Part shown: positions 38,901 to 47,312 of the stretch, in pieces
Numbering within the stretch: position 1 is the stretch's first letter
Layout: each line of letters starts with the position of its first letter
Source of the DNA: an uncultured Clostridia bacterium
GTDB taxonomy: Bacteria; Bacillota; Clostridia; TANB77; CAG-508
Reading direction: 5' to 3'
DNA length: 64,000 nucleotides
NCBI GenBank assembly: GCA_934180065.1
Contig: CAKPRA010000003.1
Coordinates: 1-64,000, forward strand
The notes under the pieces: model-generated
Database searches by the model: none
What the model saw: only the letters and a program-made list of their open reading frames with translations
Told to the model about the DNA's origin: nothing
Made by a program: the position numbers and the translations under genes

Positions 38901-41900
38901 CAATATTATAACAGTTTATTATAGGTGTATTATCATCTGTATATCCACAAATACCTCCAGTTTCCGTCGCCCAAGCTCCAGTAATATCAATATTTCCTGT
39001 ATTATACGAATTAACTATATTGTTATTGCACCCTACACGTCCGATTAGACCTCCGACAGAATAAAAGTAAGGCCCTGAATTACTAAACCTTATATTTCCA
39101 CTGTTATAACATTCTTTAACGACATTATTATAACTATTATAATTAGAAATATAACCAACAACTCCGCCTATTGCAACCAAATTATAATTAATATATACTT
39201 TTATAATTCCTAAATTATAGCATTTATTTATTATACTATTACTTTCATCAATTTCACCTACAATTCCTCCTATATATCCTCCGCTATTGTTTATTATTTC
39301 ACCAATATTATATGAATATTCTATTGTTGTATTTTGAATTCTACCTACAATTCCACCTATAGTATGCACTGCTTTTATTGTTACATAACTATGACAATTA
39401 GAAATTTTACTGGCTATTGCATCTCCAACAATTCCTCCAGCACTACCGTCATTATATATGCTATTATTTACAACCCCACCTGTTACACCACAATTTTTTA
39501 TCTCAGCACCTTCAATATATGCAAATAAACCTATAATAGCAGAATTAATATTAACCATAATATATAGATTTTTTATTTCATTACCTCTTCCATCAAAAGT
39601 TCCCCTAAACTTCGAAGTACTTGTGCCTATCGGAGTAAATCCAATTCCAGTTGTAAGCTCCTTTTTTATACCTTCTACTACTCCATCTTCATTCAAATCA
39701 CCCAAACTTGTATCAGCTGTATTAGCATATGAACTATCCTCATTAAAATCTAATGTTCTCATTAAGCTTACAGTCTTCCCTTTATATGAATCACCAGAAT
39801 TTACCGATTTTGAAAATCTTACTAAATCTTCTATTGTATTTATCTCCAAATCCCCTACAGTTTCCTCTGTACCATCCTGATCTTCTGGATTTTTTATATC
39901 TTCATTTTTTGATGCTATCTTAAAATAATCTTCATTTTCGTTTTCCTGGTATCCTTCTGGATATCCAATTTCTTCAATTCTATAAAATCCACCTCTTAAT
40001 GGTAATACTATTGTGCCTGTTTCATCCGTTGTTACTACATATTTTCCATCATTGTTTATTGTACCTACATAATTTCCATTTACATCTTTTGCATAATCGA
40101 TATCATTTTTATTTGAATCAATTTCGTAAATTACAAACTGTGCATTTGCTAGTGGTTTTCCTGTTTTTGAATCTGTTTTAGTTAATTTAAATAATGGTTT
40201 GTCTTGAATTATTAATTTTATAGTACCATTTTCTACTATTACATCTTTTAGTGTTATTAATTGTTCCTTGTTTGTTATATTAATTTCTAAATTATTTTCT
40301 GCATTTTTTACTACATTAAATTCAATTTCTTCTGCATTGTTTGAATAACCATTTGGTGCTTGTAACTCTTGTAATATATATTTTCCAGTTATAGCTTTTC
40401 CATCTACATATTGATATAAATTTGGTATTGTTATATTTCCATTTTCGTCAGTTTCAAATTTCTCCTCTTTACTAAGATCTTTACCTTCTAACTTAAACAT
40501 AGATCCTTTTAGTGGTTTTAGTTTTTCTATATCAGTTTCTTTTAAATTTTCTTCAACTTTTAATATTTGTAAATTATATGTTGGTATTTTTTCATTTTCT
40601 AAATTTACATTTACTTCTACTAAATCTTCTTCATTGTTTTGTATTTGTACATTTTTAAAATTTTCGTTATTACTTTCTATTTTTATATTTTCATTTTCAT
40701 CTTTTACAAGTTTAAATGTTATATTATCTAATGTATAATATCCTTCTGTATTTAGCTCTTTTAATGTGTATTGTATATCTTTTTCCAATTTTTCTAATGT
40801 TATTTTTCCATTTCTATCTGTTATATATGCTTTTCCGTTACATATAAAATACACTCCTGTTAATGGTTCTTTTGTTAAAGAATCTATTTTGGTTATTGTA
40901 ACATTATATTTTGGTTCATCTTGTGTATTAATTATTACTAGTTCATCTGCTTTATTTAAACTTATTTTTTCAAAATTTGTTTCTAACTGTAATTTTCCTG
41001 TTTCATCTTCTATAACTTTAAATTGTAATACTTCATTATTTAATGAATAATTATCTGGAGATTTAAGCTCTTTTACTGTATATGTAACTCCTATAAATAA
41101 ATTTTTCATATTTACAATTCCATCAGAATTTGTAGTTAATATTCTTGTTGTAACATTTCCTTCTGCATCTGAAAAATCTACTGTATATGTAGCTCCAGAT
41201 ACTTTAGTTTGTTCAAAACCTTGTTTACTTTTATTAATTTGTAATTTATATTTTCTTACAATTCTTAAACCTACTTTATTAGGCTCTGTTGATAGTTGTA
41301 ATTTTCCACCACTTGTATTTAACTCATAAAATACTGCATGATTACTATAAGATGTTGAGTTATAACTTATACCTTCTGGAACATTTACTGTATAACTAAA
41401 ACTATGATTTTTTCCTATATCTATTGTATACTGTGTTAAATCTATTAAATATGTCTTTATTTTACTAAAATCTTTTACATCTTCTTTTAATGTCCAACCA
41501 TTATCTGCATTTAGCAAATCTTTATCTGGATTTTCTTTTTCTGAATAATATACCATCGTTTTTTCTTTTAGCTCTTCTGGAATAGTTATTCCATCATTTG
41601 TCATTGTAGTTGTAAAATTTGATGCTAAATTTTTATCATTTAATATAAACTTATTGCCCTCAAATGGTATTTTACCTAATATTTGTACACCACTTACTAC
41701 ATTTGGATAATTATTTGTTAAACCTACATTTATTTGGGCTCGTCTTTGGTCTTTTTCAAGTGCAGCTACATTTGGTGCAATTGTTATTTCATTTTCTTTA
41801 TTATAATTTGTTATTGTTTCCAATGTTATTAATGAGGTTGGTGATAATAAATATAAATTTGTAATTGATGTTCCTACATTTTCATTAGTATTATTATCGC

Positions 41901-44091
41901 TATCTACGTCATATTCATCTTGTCCCTCATGATAATATATATTGCGATATTTATTATAACTATATAATTTTATTGCTCTATTTATTGATGGTGATCTTGG
42001 ATCTGGTGTCATATCACAATCTACCGTTATTTTAAATGATTCTGGATTTTCATTTGATGTTATTATTTTTATAAAATATTTTCCGTCATTTTCGTATAAA
42101 TCATATGCCACCAATTTTACATTTTCATTATCTATAGAAACCTTGTTTATTTCCATTCTAATTATTTCTTGTGGAAGTTCTACTAAAAATTCTCCATCTT
42201 TCCATTTAGCATCACCATATCGGTTTGTTTCTGCGCTTATGTATATTTTATTATTTAACACATCTTGTGTTGGTATTCTTTCTGTTTCTACACTTATTTT
42301 TCCATTTGATTTTTCCGATACATAATATACACAATCCATATCCTTTATAATTCCCTGTTGTTGACCTTCAATATTGCATATACCTGTTACATATGTATAT
42401 ATTAAGTTTATGTCTTCTACTTCTTCCTTTGTAAAATCTGCTAATATTTTTTTAGTATCTAGCTCTTTTACATTATATATCCTTAAAGATGAATTTTGCT
42501 TAGTTTTACTAATTTCTGCTCTTATATGTTTTACTGAATCTACATATTTGTATGGATTTTCTCTTGTATAATTATTCCATTCTTCTTTTGTAAATGTATG
42601 TATTAATTCGTTTGTATCATCATTATATATGCTGATTGTTCCATCATTTTCTAACATTTTATCTGCATCTGAAAAATAAATTCCTGTATTTGTAATGTAG
42701 TTTTCCATTATTGTTGTATTCCATTTATCACCATATGAGGAATCTTCCCCTTTTGTTTCACTCATTATCATTGATGGCACTTCTCCTTGGTCTCCTCTTA
42801 CTGCTAGCCATCTTACAACATATTCTTTGTTTGAAATTTTATTTTCATCTTCTATATTATCATATAAATTTAATATATCTTGTTTTGACATTATATATCT
42901 ATAATCTGTGTCTTCATCTCCATATGGCTGATCTTTTATATATCTTTTATCCTCAAAATCCACATAAAAATTATATATATTTCCATCAGGAGTTTCTCTA
43001 AACACTATTGTTATGTTTCCATTTACTACATTTGATTTATATGGATTTTTAAATTCTTCATTTGTATTATTATATCCTGTGTAAAATCCCTCTATTGGAA
43101 TTGTTAATGTTGTATATGATGATATTGCATCATATGCCTCTTTTGGATATGTTATATTTACATTATAACTATTTGAGTTTGATAATTCACTTACTATTAT
43201 TCCGTTATTATTTAATTTACTAGCTCTTTTTATAGTAAGCTTTTTAGTTTCCTTATTATATTTACTTTCTATATTACTATTTGTGCATTTTACTTCTGTT
43301 GGTGCATATCCATTTAATTCTGGTATTGTTAACACTGCTTCATTTTCTTTTAATATTAGCTCTTGCTGAATTTCATCTAATCTAAAATTAAAAGATATTG
43401 TTGTACTGTCTAATTCGTTATAATTATAGTAAAATGTTGTTGCTTGATATTTAGTATATAGCTCTGTCTTAGCCTCACCATACCAATCCACAGTCAAATC
43501 AACAGTTTTACTAATTTCCGTTTCCACTCCATCATCAGACACATATGTTCCTGTTAAAGTAACACTGCTAACATTACTGTAATTATTTACATTATTTTCA
43601 ATATCAGCAATAATGTTTCCAATTATTAACTTTTGTGTTCCAGCATTTACATTATTTAATTCAATTACTTTAACATCATCAGATATATAATTGTTTTTCA
43701 GCACACTATCTTTTACCATGCTCATACTGTATTTAAAATTTACACCTTTTATCGTTATTTTACCATCTTTCAAATAACCATTTGTTAGCACATTTAAATC
43801 CATGTATAATTGATCTGTACCAATTGCTCTTTTACATGTTCCTAATAACTTTTCTGCATTTCCATCTCCATTTATATCTCTTGTAAAAAATGCAGAAAAT
43901 TTAACAAAGTCTGTATTTTCAACTTTGCTTTGTTCATCTGTTACTTGAGCATAATTTTTACTTCTTAATAGTTCAGAATCTAAATTTGCTGTTCTGTTTT
44001 TCACTTTTTTAGTCACATATGTGAATAACATTAATATTGCCATTACTGCTAATATAACTGCAAAAACTATTTTCCCTATTTTATTTTTCAA
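29980..44091 (-). CDS. Giant SpaA/GLUG/MucBP-like surface adhesin (4703 residues)
   Basis: The largest gene in the window. An N-terminal membrane helix (IVFAVILAVMAILMLFTYV) precedes about 900 residues of beta-rich sequence, then at least four SpaA/Cna-B domains (about 950-1390), and two copies of a module with GLUG-type repeats (GGIVGx..., about 1400-1800 and 2270-2690), each opened by a Ca-loop-like GDxNxDGxVEGIK segment. More SpaA domains lie between and after these. A propeller-like region of SDGGMLG / DGGFIIGG repeats spans about 3110-3500. MucBP- and InlB-like repeats (VHHYLxGT...YYY) fill about 3510-4530. The C-terminus is SVKTGD, a hydrophobic helix and KRKNER. It is an extracellular, probably wall-attached adhesin. 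Low-complexity Ser/Thr/Asn-rich linkers are common. Confidence 0.92.
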   Translation of the reverse strand: MKNKIGKIVFAVILAVMAILMLFTYVTKKVKNRTANLDSELLRSKNYAQVTDEQSKVENTDFVKFSAFFTRDINGDGNAEKLLGTCKRAIGTDQLYMDLNVLTNGYLKDGKITIKGVNFKYSMSMVKDSVLKNNYISDDVKVIELNNVNAGTQKLIIGNIIADIENNVNNYSNVSSVTLTGTYVSDDGVETEISKTVDLTVDWYGEAKTELYTKYQATTFYYNYNELDSTTISFNFRLDEIQQELILKENEAVLTIPELNGYAPTEVKCTNSNIESKYNKETKKLTIKRASKLNNNGIIVSELSNSNSYNVNITYPKEAYDAISSYTTLTIPIEGFYTGYNNTNEEFKNPYKSNVVNGNITIVFRETPDGNIYNFYVDFEDKRYIKDQPYGDEDTDYRYIMSKQDILNLYDNIEDENKISNKEYVVRWLAVRGDQGEVPSMIMSETKGEDSSYGDKWNTTIMENYITNTGIYFSDADKMLENDGTISIYNDDTNELIHTFTKEEWNNYTRENPYKYVDSVKHIRAEISKTKQNSSLRIYNVKELDTKKILADFTKEEVEDINLIYTYVTGICNIEGQQQGIIKDMDCVYYVSEKSNGKISVETERIPTQDVLNNKIYISAETNRYGDAKWKDGEFLVELPQEIIRMEINKVSIDNENVKLVAYDLYENDGKYFIKIITSNENPESFKITVDCDMTPDPRSPSINRAIKLYSYNKYRNIYYHEGQDEYDVDSDNNTNENVGTSITNLYLLSPTSLITLETITNYNKENEITIAPNVAALEKDQRRAQINVGLTNNYPNVVSGVQILGKIPFEGNKFILNDKNLASNFTTTMTNDGITIPEELKEKTMVYYSEKENPDKDLLNADNGWTLKEDVKDFSKIKTYLIDLTQYTIDIGKNHSFSYTVNVPEGISYNSTSYSNHAVFYELNTSGGKLQLSTEPNKVGLRIVRKYKLQINKSKQGFEQTKVSGATYTVDFSDAEGNVTTRILTTNSDGIVNMKNLFIGVTYTVKELKSPDNYSLNNEVLQFKVIEDETGKLQLETNFEKISLNKADELVIINTQDEPKYNVTITKIDSLTKEPLTGVYFICNGKAYITDRNGKITLEKLEKDIQYTLKELNTEGYYTLDNITFKLVKDENENIKIESNNENFKNVQIQNNEEDLVEVNVNLENEKIPTYNLQILKVEENLKETDIEKLKPLKGSMFKLEGKDLSKEEKFETDENGNITIPNLYQYVDGKAITGKYILQELQAPNGYSNNAEEIEFNVVKNAENNLEINITNKEQLITLKDVIVENGTIKLIIQDKPLFKLTKTDSKTGKPLANAQFVIYEIDSNKNDIDYAKDVNGNYVGTINNDGKYVVTTDETGTIVLPLRGGFYRIEEIGYPEGYQENENEDYFKIASKNEDIKNPEDQDGTEETVGDLEINTIEDLVRFSKSVNSGDSYKGKTVSLMRTLDFNEDSSYANTADTSLGDLNEDGVVEGIKKELTTGIGFTPIGTSTSKFRGTFDGRGNEIKNLYIMVNINSAIIGLFAYIEGAEIKNCGVTGGVVNNSIYNDGSAGGIVGDAIASKISNCHSYVTIKAVHTIGGIVGRIQNTTIEYSYNIGEIINNSGGYIGGIVGEIDESNSIINKCYNLGIIKVYINYNLVAIGGVVGYISNYNSYNNVVKECYNSGNIRFSNSGPYFYSVGGLIGRVGCNNNIVNSYNTGNIDITGAWATETGGICGYTDDNTPIINCYNIGEINTIVESAGSCGTISGNSKTSGENYVKIENCYYLDTIELTSEQKNMDGTPISKEMLKTMDFYNKLNVDGVWQFRKDSYPKLNIGMPITNDTTELEIENTIKKFNITTEIEGNSKNQFIGGTISGEDNTIFSKPGKMIKYVETVDYNDSNKKDILIMPDEGYLVYSINLNGEPWNLKSDENGNYTIPSGFFSEVKQDYHIAVKFERKSQTLVINKVDSSNKNKKIANAEFKIFRIEERAQITNEVKEIVKASTYGFNNVNGKYVSSNPSCKSYIPIDLTKGTGKYNLTVNAEISSEKNHDKGYATITTTTTPPESYDYDGRFIYISGEESAKDYTTILEGGKMYYLHLGYSKYSSVDSGTDTFTINSVKLTLNKDDYYNGTQTTDANGRIQLKLPQGKYNVTETKAPDGYALDNTPHEIILTENNTTITIENSKSVPYEINKIDKDTNEPIQGAKFAIYKLSEYYETIDFIKNNKNEYLGKQNENGIYELETDADGKIKLELAPGLYKAVETKSAEGYALEESEALRTTYFRAEEENKEDEGNTNINNADLVINNIEDLVRFSNDVNSGNSYEGKTVVLARTLDFNEDSSYNNPEDTTFGDYNGDGTVEGIKQELAKEEGTGFKAVGNDTNPFKGTFNGNEHEIKNINIYANESSLYGGIIGKIVSGKIMNLGIVDAKIICNSKTSGGIVGNATYSEIINCYNKGNLTTEARAPVEGIAGEITNSKIIRCYNEANITGNCTTGIVYYAKDSIIENCYNAGDLNSTAPIGGIAFNVSNSEIINCHNNREIKGSNVSGGIIATDAKDSKIINCYNLATISGSNGSLGGIVGSTASNSEIIDCYNEGKINSNNVVAGIVPSISNSKIFNCYNTGKIIGGVPAGGIVERASDSEIINCYNNGEISGKYGSGGIVGDSLSNSKIINCYNTGKIIDADSSLGGILGKSITNSTLSKCYYLNSSATQGVYNQKDIEGQVEAKTQEVMQSEAFVKQLNINKDNTNAQIPLSNWSYNEEGYPTLLPLEIKSGKQLTITNKKLQNNLTIKKVDKETNQKLSGAKFRLEANKDSLIGSMVSNSQYTFVKNGTQYISNNNGKSDSVANAYFPIDLSLYKGTYELNVDYTISSESGGDIGYATITTSTNIPTYNENEYDISKSYRFISCSGSSSNKASIDLIGGKKYYLHIGYRKNSSTNSGNDRFYINGISLKHNLDVATNEDGIIDICIPSGEYKIKETSAPYGYNLSNEEKTVLISGMDDVQKLTFENEKLQTKYNEPNVIITKKDKATGEIMPGVKFMVLDEQGNYIKDYTGTIVGEQEEVDGQDKYVVTTDENGQIKLKLNIGKYQLIEVKSLEGYALEDKKDFEITNENENYEVSGKGIIINTNYPWKDYIIATSDGGMLGTSRGTNKTIPAGETTDNKELDVTSDKGHIVKYNRNGKIEKLLQIKGFDDGCDAHEDNDGNFIVLAEGKQIEIPAENTINNEPINLEYNGTNSRTIILKLNKDLKVIWAKKIDGFSISFTQKNYIGENKEGNYIINFKGDSGYNIEIPAKDTVNGEKISSQSNANSVLIEYTKDGKVKNIYQSSYGIDSLIEKGSGGYIISSGSVICELDSKMNEVRRYSNNISGISSGSSYATKDEGFIIGGNITSSNITISGENTASGNPISITSDITPAIVLVKYDKNFKVEWAKAKSWSRSNEYVNRIKQDNQGNYIVLSGLKLIKYNSNGDNITTVDLPSDMPQYGYLYTDRTNSKFVILEGNNNFRVYTLGTDNFTPITLEITNQKAGKVIVHHYLQGTGEEFGTTPEKLSEDEVINGKVPEEYTTSPNMQIKDYTLIKDEKGDYIIPSNASGTYTEQDQHVYYYYNKTPLKLTVHHYLEGTQEKLAEDEQKFYTEGDHYKTNASEEVLKKYNLTNVIGDEEKDITQNEEVTYYYQIKTHQITTKVEIPEGRSEKGGTITGEGETPYETVDYEQSSKKDIIITPEKGYKVKQIKLISTSEDGQKTESTIYGNDETEGSELTYTEGENNTITLTKFQNMIADKEIIVIFEPDEGKLIVHHYIEESTEKIYDDQITVKPVGTKVETVPVKKDNYVVVKEPEDRNTIITKETQEKIYYYQKQYNITTEVIKHNETYKDGTIVKNVKGGTITDEGKKSHEYVLKDRNSQNEIIITPNDGYEIVKITINNETLDYKNLLDEKGKVTIPKEFFKNVKEDKHIQVEFRKKTKVYVKYLEEGTEQPLYTEENKDYIELNGYEGQEYETVKKVIPNYKDSTLGITDENKLQVQPKGVMYADDVTVIYWYTRVSSGIIVRHIETNEKGEEIELENNVIDGLAGLNQLTNRNKYDKYIPVDRKQENSGNVNSHITIAKKEENSKTITFAQDKILEVWYFYEKQYDVTTSVKTHEEKVLNETTGKYETKQIAGGTISKEYEKDEQGNDKLDDKGNKIEITYEQILSRGDSKKQIELKPDENYRVKSVIKQKKIIKDGKEQYEEEQIFVEDKVQEDGSVILPEKLLVDVQNDYNIQVEFEKIPAKVIVQYKDAYTKESIHEDKILEGFVNDEYNEQRISIESYIPADPEPENNYGKMTKEPITVTYWYTKQFKITAEVKPHEEEELNNETGEIEKVQKEGGTIKIGENLPQELVTRGDNSINTIIAIPDQNYRIKYVTINGKEIDLAKVLQENGTAKLPLFENMQEDKHIVVEFERIPTKLIVKHLDVETNNPITEDEQKDGFVGENYKTNPLNTKFYKLVDEKYPQNSEGKLTNEETIVTYYYEKLPFNLKIQKEVSNVLVNGEKLKVEENNIPMIIIAYKDIKDTTITIEYKIKVTNTESIAGKAVIEEKIPEGFELATESNPNWKETENTYTLQTDEILPGETKEYVVVLNWKQDTQNEGYKSNEAKIISTENEPKFDETTVLDNKDDAIVQIIINKTLQDVVDDIKDGNTKEVIKDIARSVKTGDAIIVSLITLAVFGTVLVIVLVKRKNER

Positions 44092-44127
44092 ATTTTTTCA
44101 CTCCTATTCTTATTTAATATTACTTTC

Positions 44128-44155
44128 ATTTTATATTATTTAAGTACATTGTCAA
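44128..44155 (-). promoter_or_regulatory. Predicted promoter of the giant adhesin
   Basis: On the minus strand TTGACA (44150-44155), 16 bases, TAAAAT (44128-44133), about 37 bases upstream of the start codon. Confidence 0.5.
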
Positions 44156-44341
44156 ATTTCATTTAATGCTACTTTTTTATACGATACTTAGGGTTTCACA
44201 TTTTTTCTGTCTTTTATTATATATATTTCATTTAAATTACAATTTTATTTTTTACAAACCATTTTAACTATTAGTAATAAAATAAAAATGACTCTTCCTC
44301 AATGTTGTAGAGAAACCGCTTTTATATTGACATTAAAAAAT

Positions 44342-44455
44342 TGAAAATAATTTGGATAACATTCAACCGTTTTTAAATATAAACCACACACAAGAAAAAT
44401 TATATATACAACAAATGCAATTAAAAGTCCTAATAATTGTTATAAAAAATTAAAT
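44342..44455 (+). pseudogene. IS256-family transposase fragment
   Basis: ENNLDNIQPFL then, after a one-base frame change, KYKPHTRKIIYTTNAIKSPN matches the IS256 C-terminal signature RKIxYTTNAI(E/K)S and aligns with the remnant at 29630-29847. It is on the opposite strand to that one and stops abruptly where the duplicated dockerin sequence begins at 44456. Confidence 0.7.
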
Positions 44456-44655
44456 TATGGTGGTCGTTGGTAATTAATATTTCACTATAAATATAATAAA
44501 AAGCATAAATAATTTTTTTCATATTTATGTTTTATATCATAAGAATTTTAAAGTTTACACAAACTTTCCAATACTCTCAAACTTTGATACTCTCTTACAA
44601 TTATATTATTGGAAATATTTCTTTAATTTTTATATACAAAAAAAGAAAGTAGATT
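44456..44655. repeat. Copy 2 of the dockerin 3' sequence, split by an IS end
   Basis: 44456-44519 matches 29416-29479 with two mismatches. Next come about 77 bases (44520-44596) that resemble the IS256-type right end at 29860-29935 (CATAAG, then TTTACACAAA, then CTC). The match then resumes at about 44597-44655. Upstream of it lies the opposite-strand transposase fragment. Confidence 0.85.
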
Positions 44656-44676
44656 TATTTTTATATCTACTTTCTC
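44640..44676 (-). terminator. gyrA terminator
   Basis: AGAAAGTAGAT / ATCTACTTTCT stem, ending in a T7 run on the minus strand, 15 bases after the gyrA stop. Confidence 0.88.
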
Positions 44677-44690
44677 TTATATTTTTATTT

Positions 44691-47135
44691 TTAATTTTCA
44701 ATTTCTTCTGGCTCAATTATTTCAATACTTACAACTTTTCCTCCGTCATTAGTTCTCATTAAAGTTACACCTTGAGTTGCTCTTCCAAGTATACTTACTT
44801 CTTCAACTTTTAATCTTATTATTGTACCTTTATCTGTTATAAGCATTACATCTTCATCGCCTTTAGCAATTCTTATACCAACAATATCACCAGTTTTTGG
44901 AGTTACCTTATATGTTATAACACCTCTTCCACCTCTATTTTGTACTCTATATTCAGAAAGCTCTGTTCTCTTTCCAAATCCATGCTCTGTAATTGCAAGT
45001 AATGTTGCATTTTTATCATTTGTAATTGATTCCATTCCTATAACAAAATCTTTATCATCTAATCTTATTCCAATTACACCTTGTGCAGATCTTCCAACTG
45101 GACGTACGTCTTTTTCATCAAATGTTATACTTAAACCTTTACTTGTAACTAATACAACGTTATCTTCTCCATCTGTTAATCTTACATCAATTAATTCATC
45201 ATCATCTTTAAGTGTTATTGATAATAATCCTGTTTTTCTTGTTGAATCAAACTCTTTTAATGATGTTTTCTTTATTAAACCATTTTTTGTCGCCATTAGT
45301 AAATACTTACCATCATCAAATGTAGTAATTGGTATAACAGCAGATATTTTTTCTCCATTATCTAATCTTAATAAGTTAACAATTGCTGTACCTTTAGCAG
45401 TTCTTCCTGCTTCTGGAATCTCATATCCTCTTAATCTATATAACTTACCTTTATTACTGAAGAATAGTATTGTATCATGAGTTGAAGCTGTAAATATTTG
45501 CTTTACAAAATCCTCTTCTCTAGTTGCAATACCAGTTATTCCCTTTCCACCTCTTTTTTGGCTCTTATATGTATCAATTGGCATTCTTTTGATATATCCA
45601 AAATGAGTTAGGGCTACAACAGTTTGCTCCTCTTTTATTAAATCTTCAACATCAATTTCACCTTCTGCAGCTACAATTTTTGTTTTTCTTTCATCTCCGT
45701 ATTTTTGTTTAACTTCAAGAAGCTCTTCTTTAATTAAATCTAACACTAGATTTTCATTTGCTAATATATCTCTTAAATGTGCAATTAATTCCATTAATTG
45801 TTTATATTCTTCTTCTATTTTTTCACGTTGCAATCCAGATAATGTTTTTAATCTCATGTCTAAAATAGCCTGTGCTTGAATATCTGAAAGACCAAATCTT
45901 TCCATTAATCTTTCTTTTGCATCATCATAAGATGTTCTAATAATATTAATTACTTCATCAATATTATCTATGGCAATTCTTAAACCTTCTAATATATGAG
46001 CTCTAGCAAGTGCTTTATCTAACTCGAATTTTGTTCTACGTTTTATTACTTGTTCTCTATGCTCTATATAATAATCTAAGCATTGTCTTAATGTTAATAT
46101 TTTTGGCACACCATTTACTAAAGCTAACATTATAACACCAAAATTATCTTGCATTTGAGTATTTTTATATAACTGATTTAAAACAACTTGTGCATTTGCA
46201 TCTCTTTTTAATTCTATAACAATTCTTACTCTATCATTTCTATCTGATTCATCTCTTAAATCAGATATTCCCTCAATTCTTTTTTCACGAGCAAGAACAG
46301 CTATATGTTCAATTAACTTTGCCTTATTTACTTGATAAGGTAATGAGCTTACAATTATTCTTTGTTTATTTCCGCTCATTTCTTCGATTTCAGCCTCAGC
46401 TCTAACTGTTATTTTACCTCTACCTGTTGTATATGCTTGTTTAATTCCTTCTCTTCCCAAAATTAATCCTTCTGTTGGAAAATCAGGACCCTTAACTATT
46501 TTCATCAATTCATCATCTGTTATATCTTTATTATCTATTATTGCTACAACACCATCTATTATTTCAGATAAATTATGTGGAGGTATATTAGTAGCCATAC
46601 CTACGGCTATACCTGATGAACCATTTACAAGCAATGCTGGTATTCTAGCAGGTAATACTGTTGGCTCTTGTAATCTACCATCAAAATTTGGCATAAAGTC
46701 TACTGTATTTTTTTCAATATCTGTTAACATTACTTCTGAAATCTTAGACATTCTTGCTTCTGTATAACGATAAGCAGCAGCACCATCACCATCTATAGAT
46801 CCAAAGTTTCCATGTCCATCAATCAAAGGATATCTTAGAGAGAAATCCTGTGCCATTCTTACCATTGCATCATAAACAGATGAATCTCCATGTGGATGAT
46901 ATCTACCTAAAACATCTCCAACAGTTGTAGCAGATTTTCTATAAGGTTTATCAGAAGTTAAACCATCTTCATGCATTGTATATAAAATACGTCTATGAAC
47001 TGGTTTTAAACCATCTCTTACATCTGGTAGAGCTCTTGAAACTATAACGCTCATTGCATAATCAATATAAGCAGTTTTCATTTCTTTTTCAACATCTCTA
47101 TCAATTATTTTTCCATCATTTCTTTCTTCTTCCAT
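44691..47135 (-). CDS. gyrA: DNA gyrase subunit A
   Basis: 814 residues. Breakage-reunion domain with the active-site Tyr in AAYRYTEARMS (about residue 124), the quinolone-determining loop GRYHPHGDSSVYDAM (Ser85 and Asp89 in the wild-type-like positions), and the beta-pinwheel C-terminal domain (six FxxxGRIRxI-like blades; GyrA-box-like QRGGKGITGI and VQNRGGRGVIT are present). With GyrB it forms the A2B2 supercoiling enzyme. It lies 6 kb from gyrB, separated by the VirB4/CpaE operon; in many Bacillota the two are adjacent. A promoter is predicted at 47169-47197. Confidence 0.98.
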   Translation of the reverse strand: MEEERNDGKIIDRDVEKEMKTAYIDYAMSVIVSRALPDVRDGLKPVHRRILYTMHEDGLTSDKPYRKSATTVGDVLGRYHPHGDSSVYDAMVRMAQDFSLRYPLIDGHGNFGSIDGDGAAAYRYTEARMSKISEVMLTDIEKNTVDFMPNFDGRLQEPTVLPARIPALLVNGSSGIAVGMATNIPPHNLSEIIDGVVAIIDNKDITDDELMKIVKGPDFPTEGLILGREGIKQAYTTGRGKITVRAEAEIEEMSGNKQRIIVSSLPYQVNKAKLIEHIAVLAREKRIEGISDLRDESDRNDRVRIVIELKRDANAQVVLNQLYKNTQMQDNFGVIMLALVNGVPKILTLRQCLDYYIEHREQVIKRRTKFELDKALARAHILEGLRIAIDNIDEVINIIRTSYDDAKERLMERFGLSDIQAQAILDMRLKTLSGLQREKIEEEYKQLMELIAHLRDILANENLVLDLIKEELLEVKQKYGDERKTKIVAAEGEIDVEDLIKEEQTVVALTHFGYIKRMPIDTYKSQKRGGKGITGIATREEDFVKQIFTASTHDTILFFSNKGKLYRLRGYEIPEAGRTAKGTAIVNLLRLDNGEKISAVIPITTFDDGKYLLMATKNGLIKKTSLKEFDSTRKTGLLSITLKDDDELIDVRLTDGEDNVVLVTSKGLSITFDEKDVRPVGRSAQGVIGIRLDDKDFVIGMESITNDKNATLLAITEHGFGKRTELSEYRVQNRGGRGVITYKVTPKTGDIVGIRIAKGDEDVMLITDKGTIIRLKVEEVSILGRATQGVTLMRTNDGGKVVSIEIIEPEEIEN

Positions 47136-47168
47136 GTGTCAACCTCTTTTCTTGTATTCTACCTTTGT

Positions 47169-47197
47169 ATTATACTAAAACTGGTAAAATTATGCAA
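47169..47197 (-). promoter_or_regulatory. Predicted gyrA promoter
   Basis: Minus strand TTGCAT (47192-47197), 17 bases, TATAAT (47169-47174). Confidence 0.6.
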
Positions 47198-47312
47198 GAA
47201 AAAATATATAATTTAATTGTTGTTTTTGTTAGTATTTACTGTGTTAAAGACAATTAAAAGATAAAATCAAATATATATTTTTATAATATAATTTTTTAAT
47301 ATATTATTAATA

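Noticed and set aside
29952..43001. Many plus-strand ORFs opposite the 4703-residue gene
   Set aside because: Same cause: antisense frames of a long, repetitive gene on the other strand.
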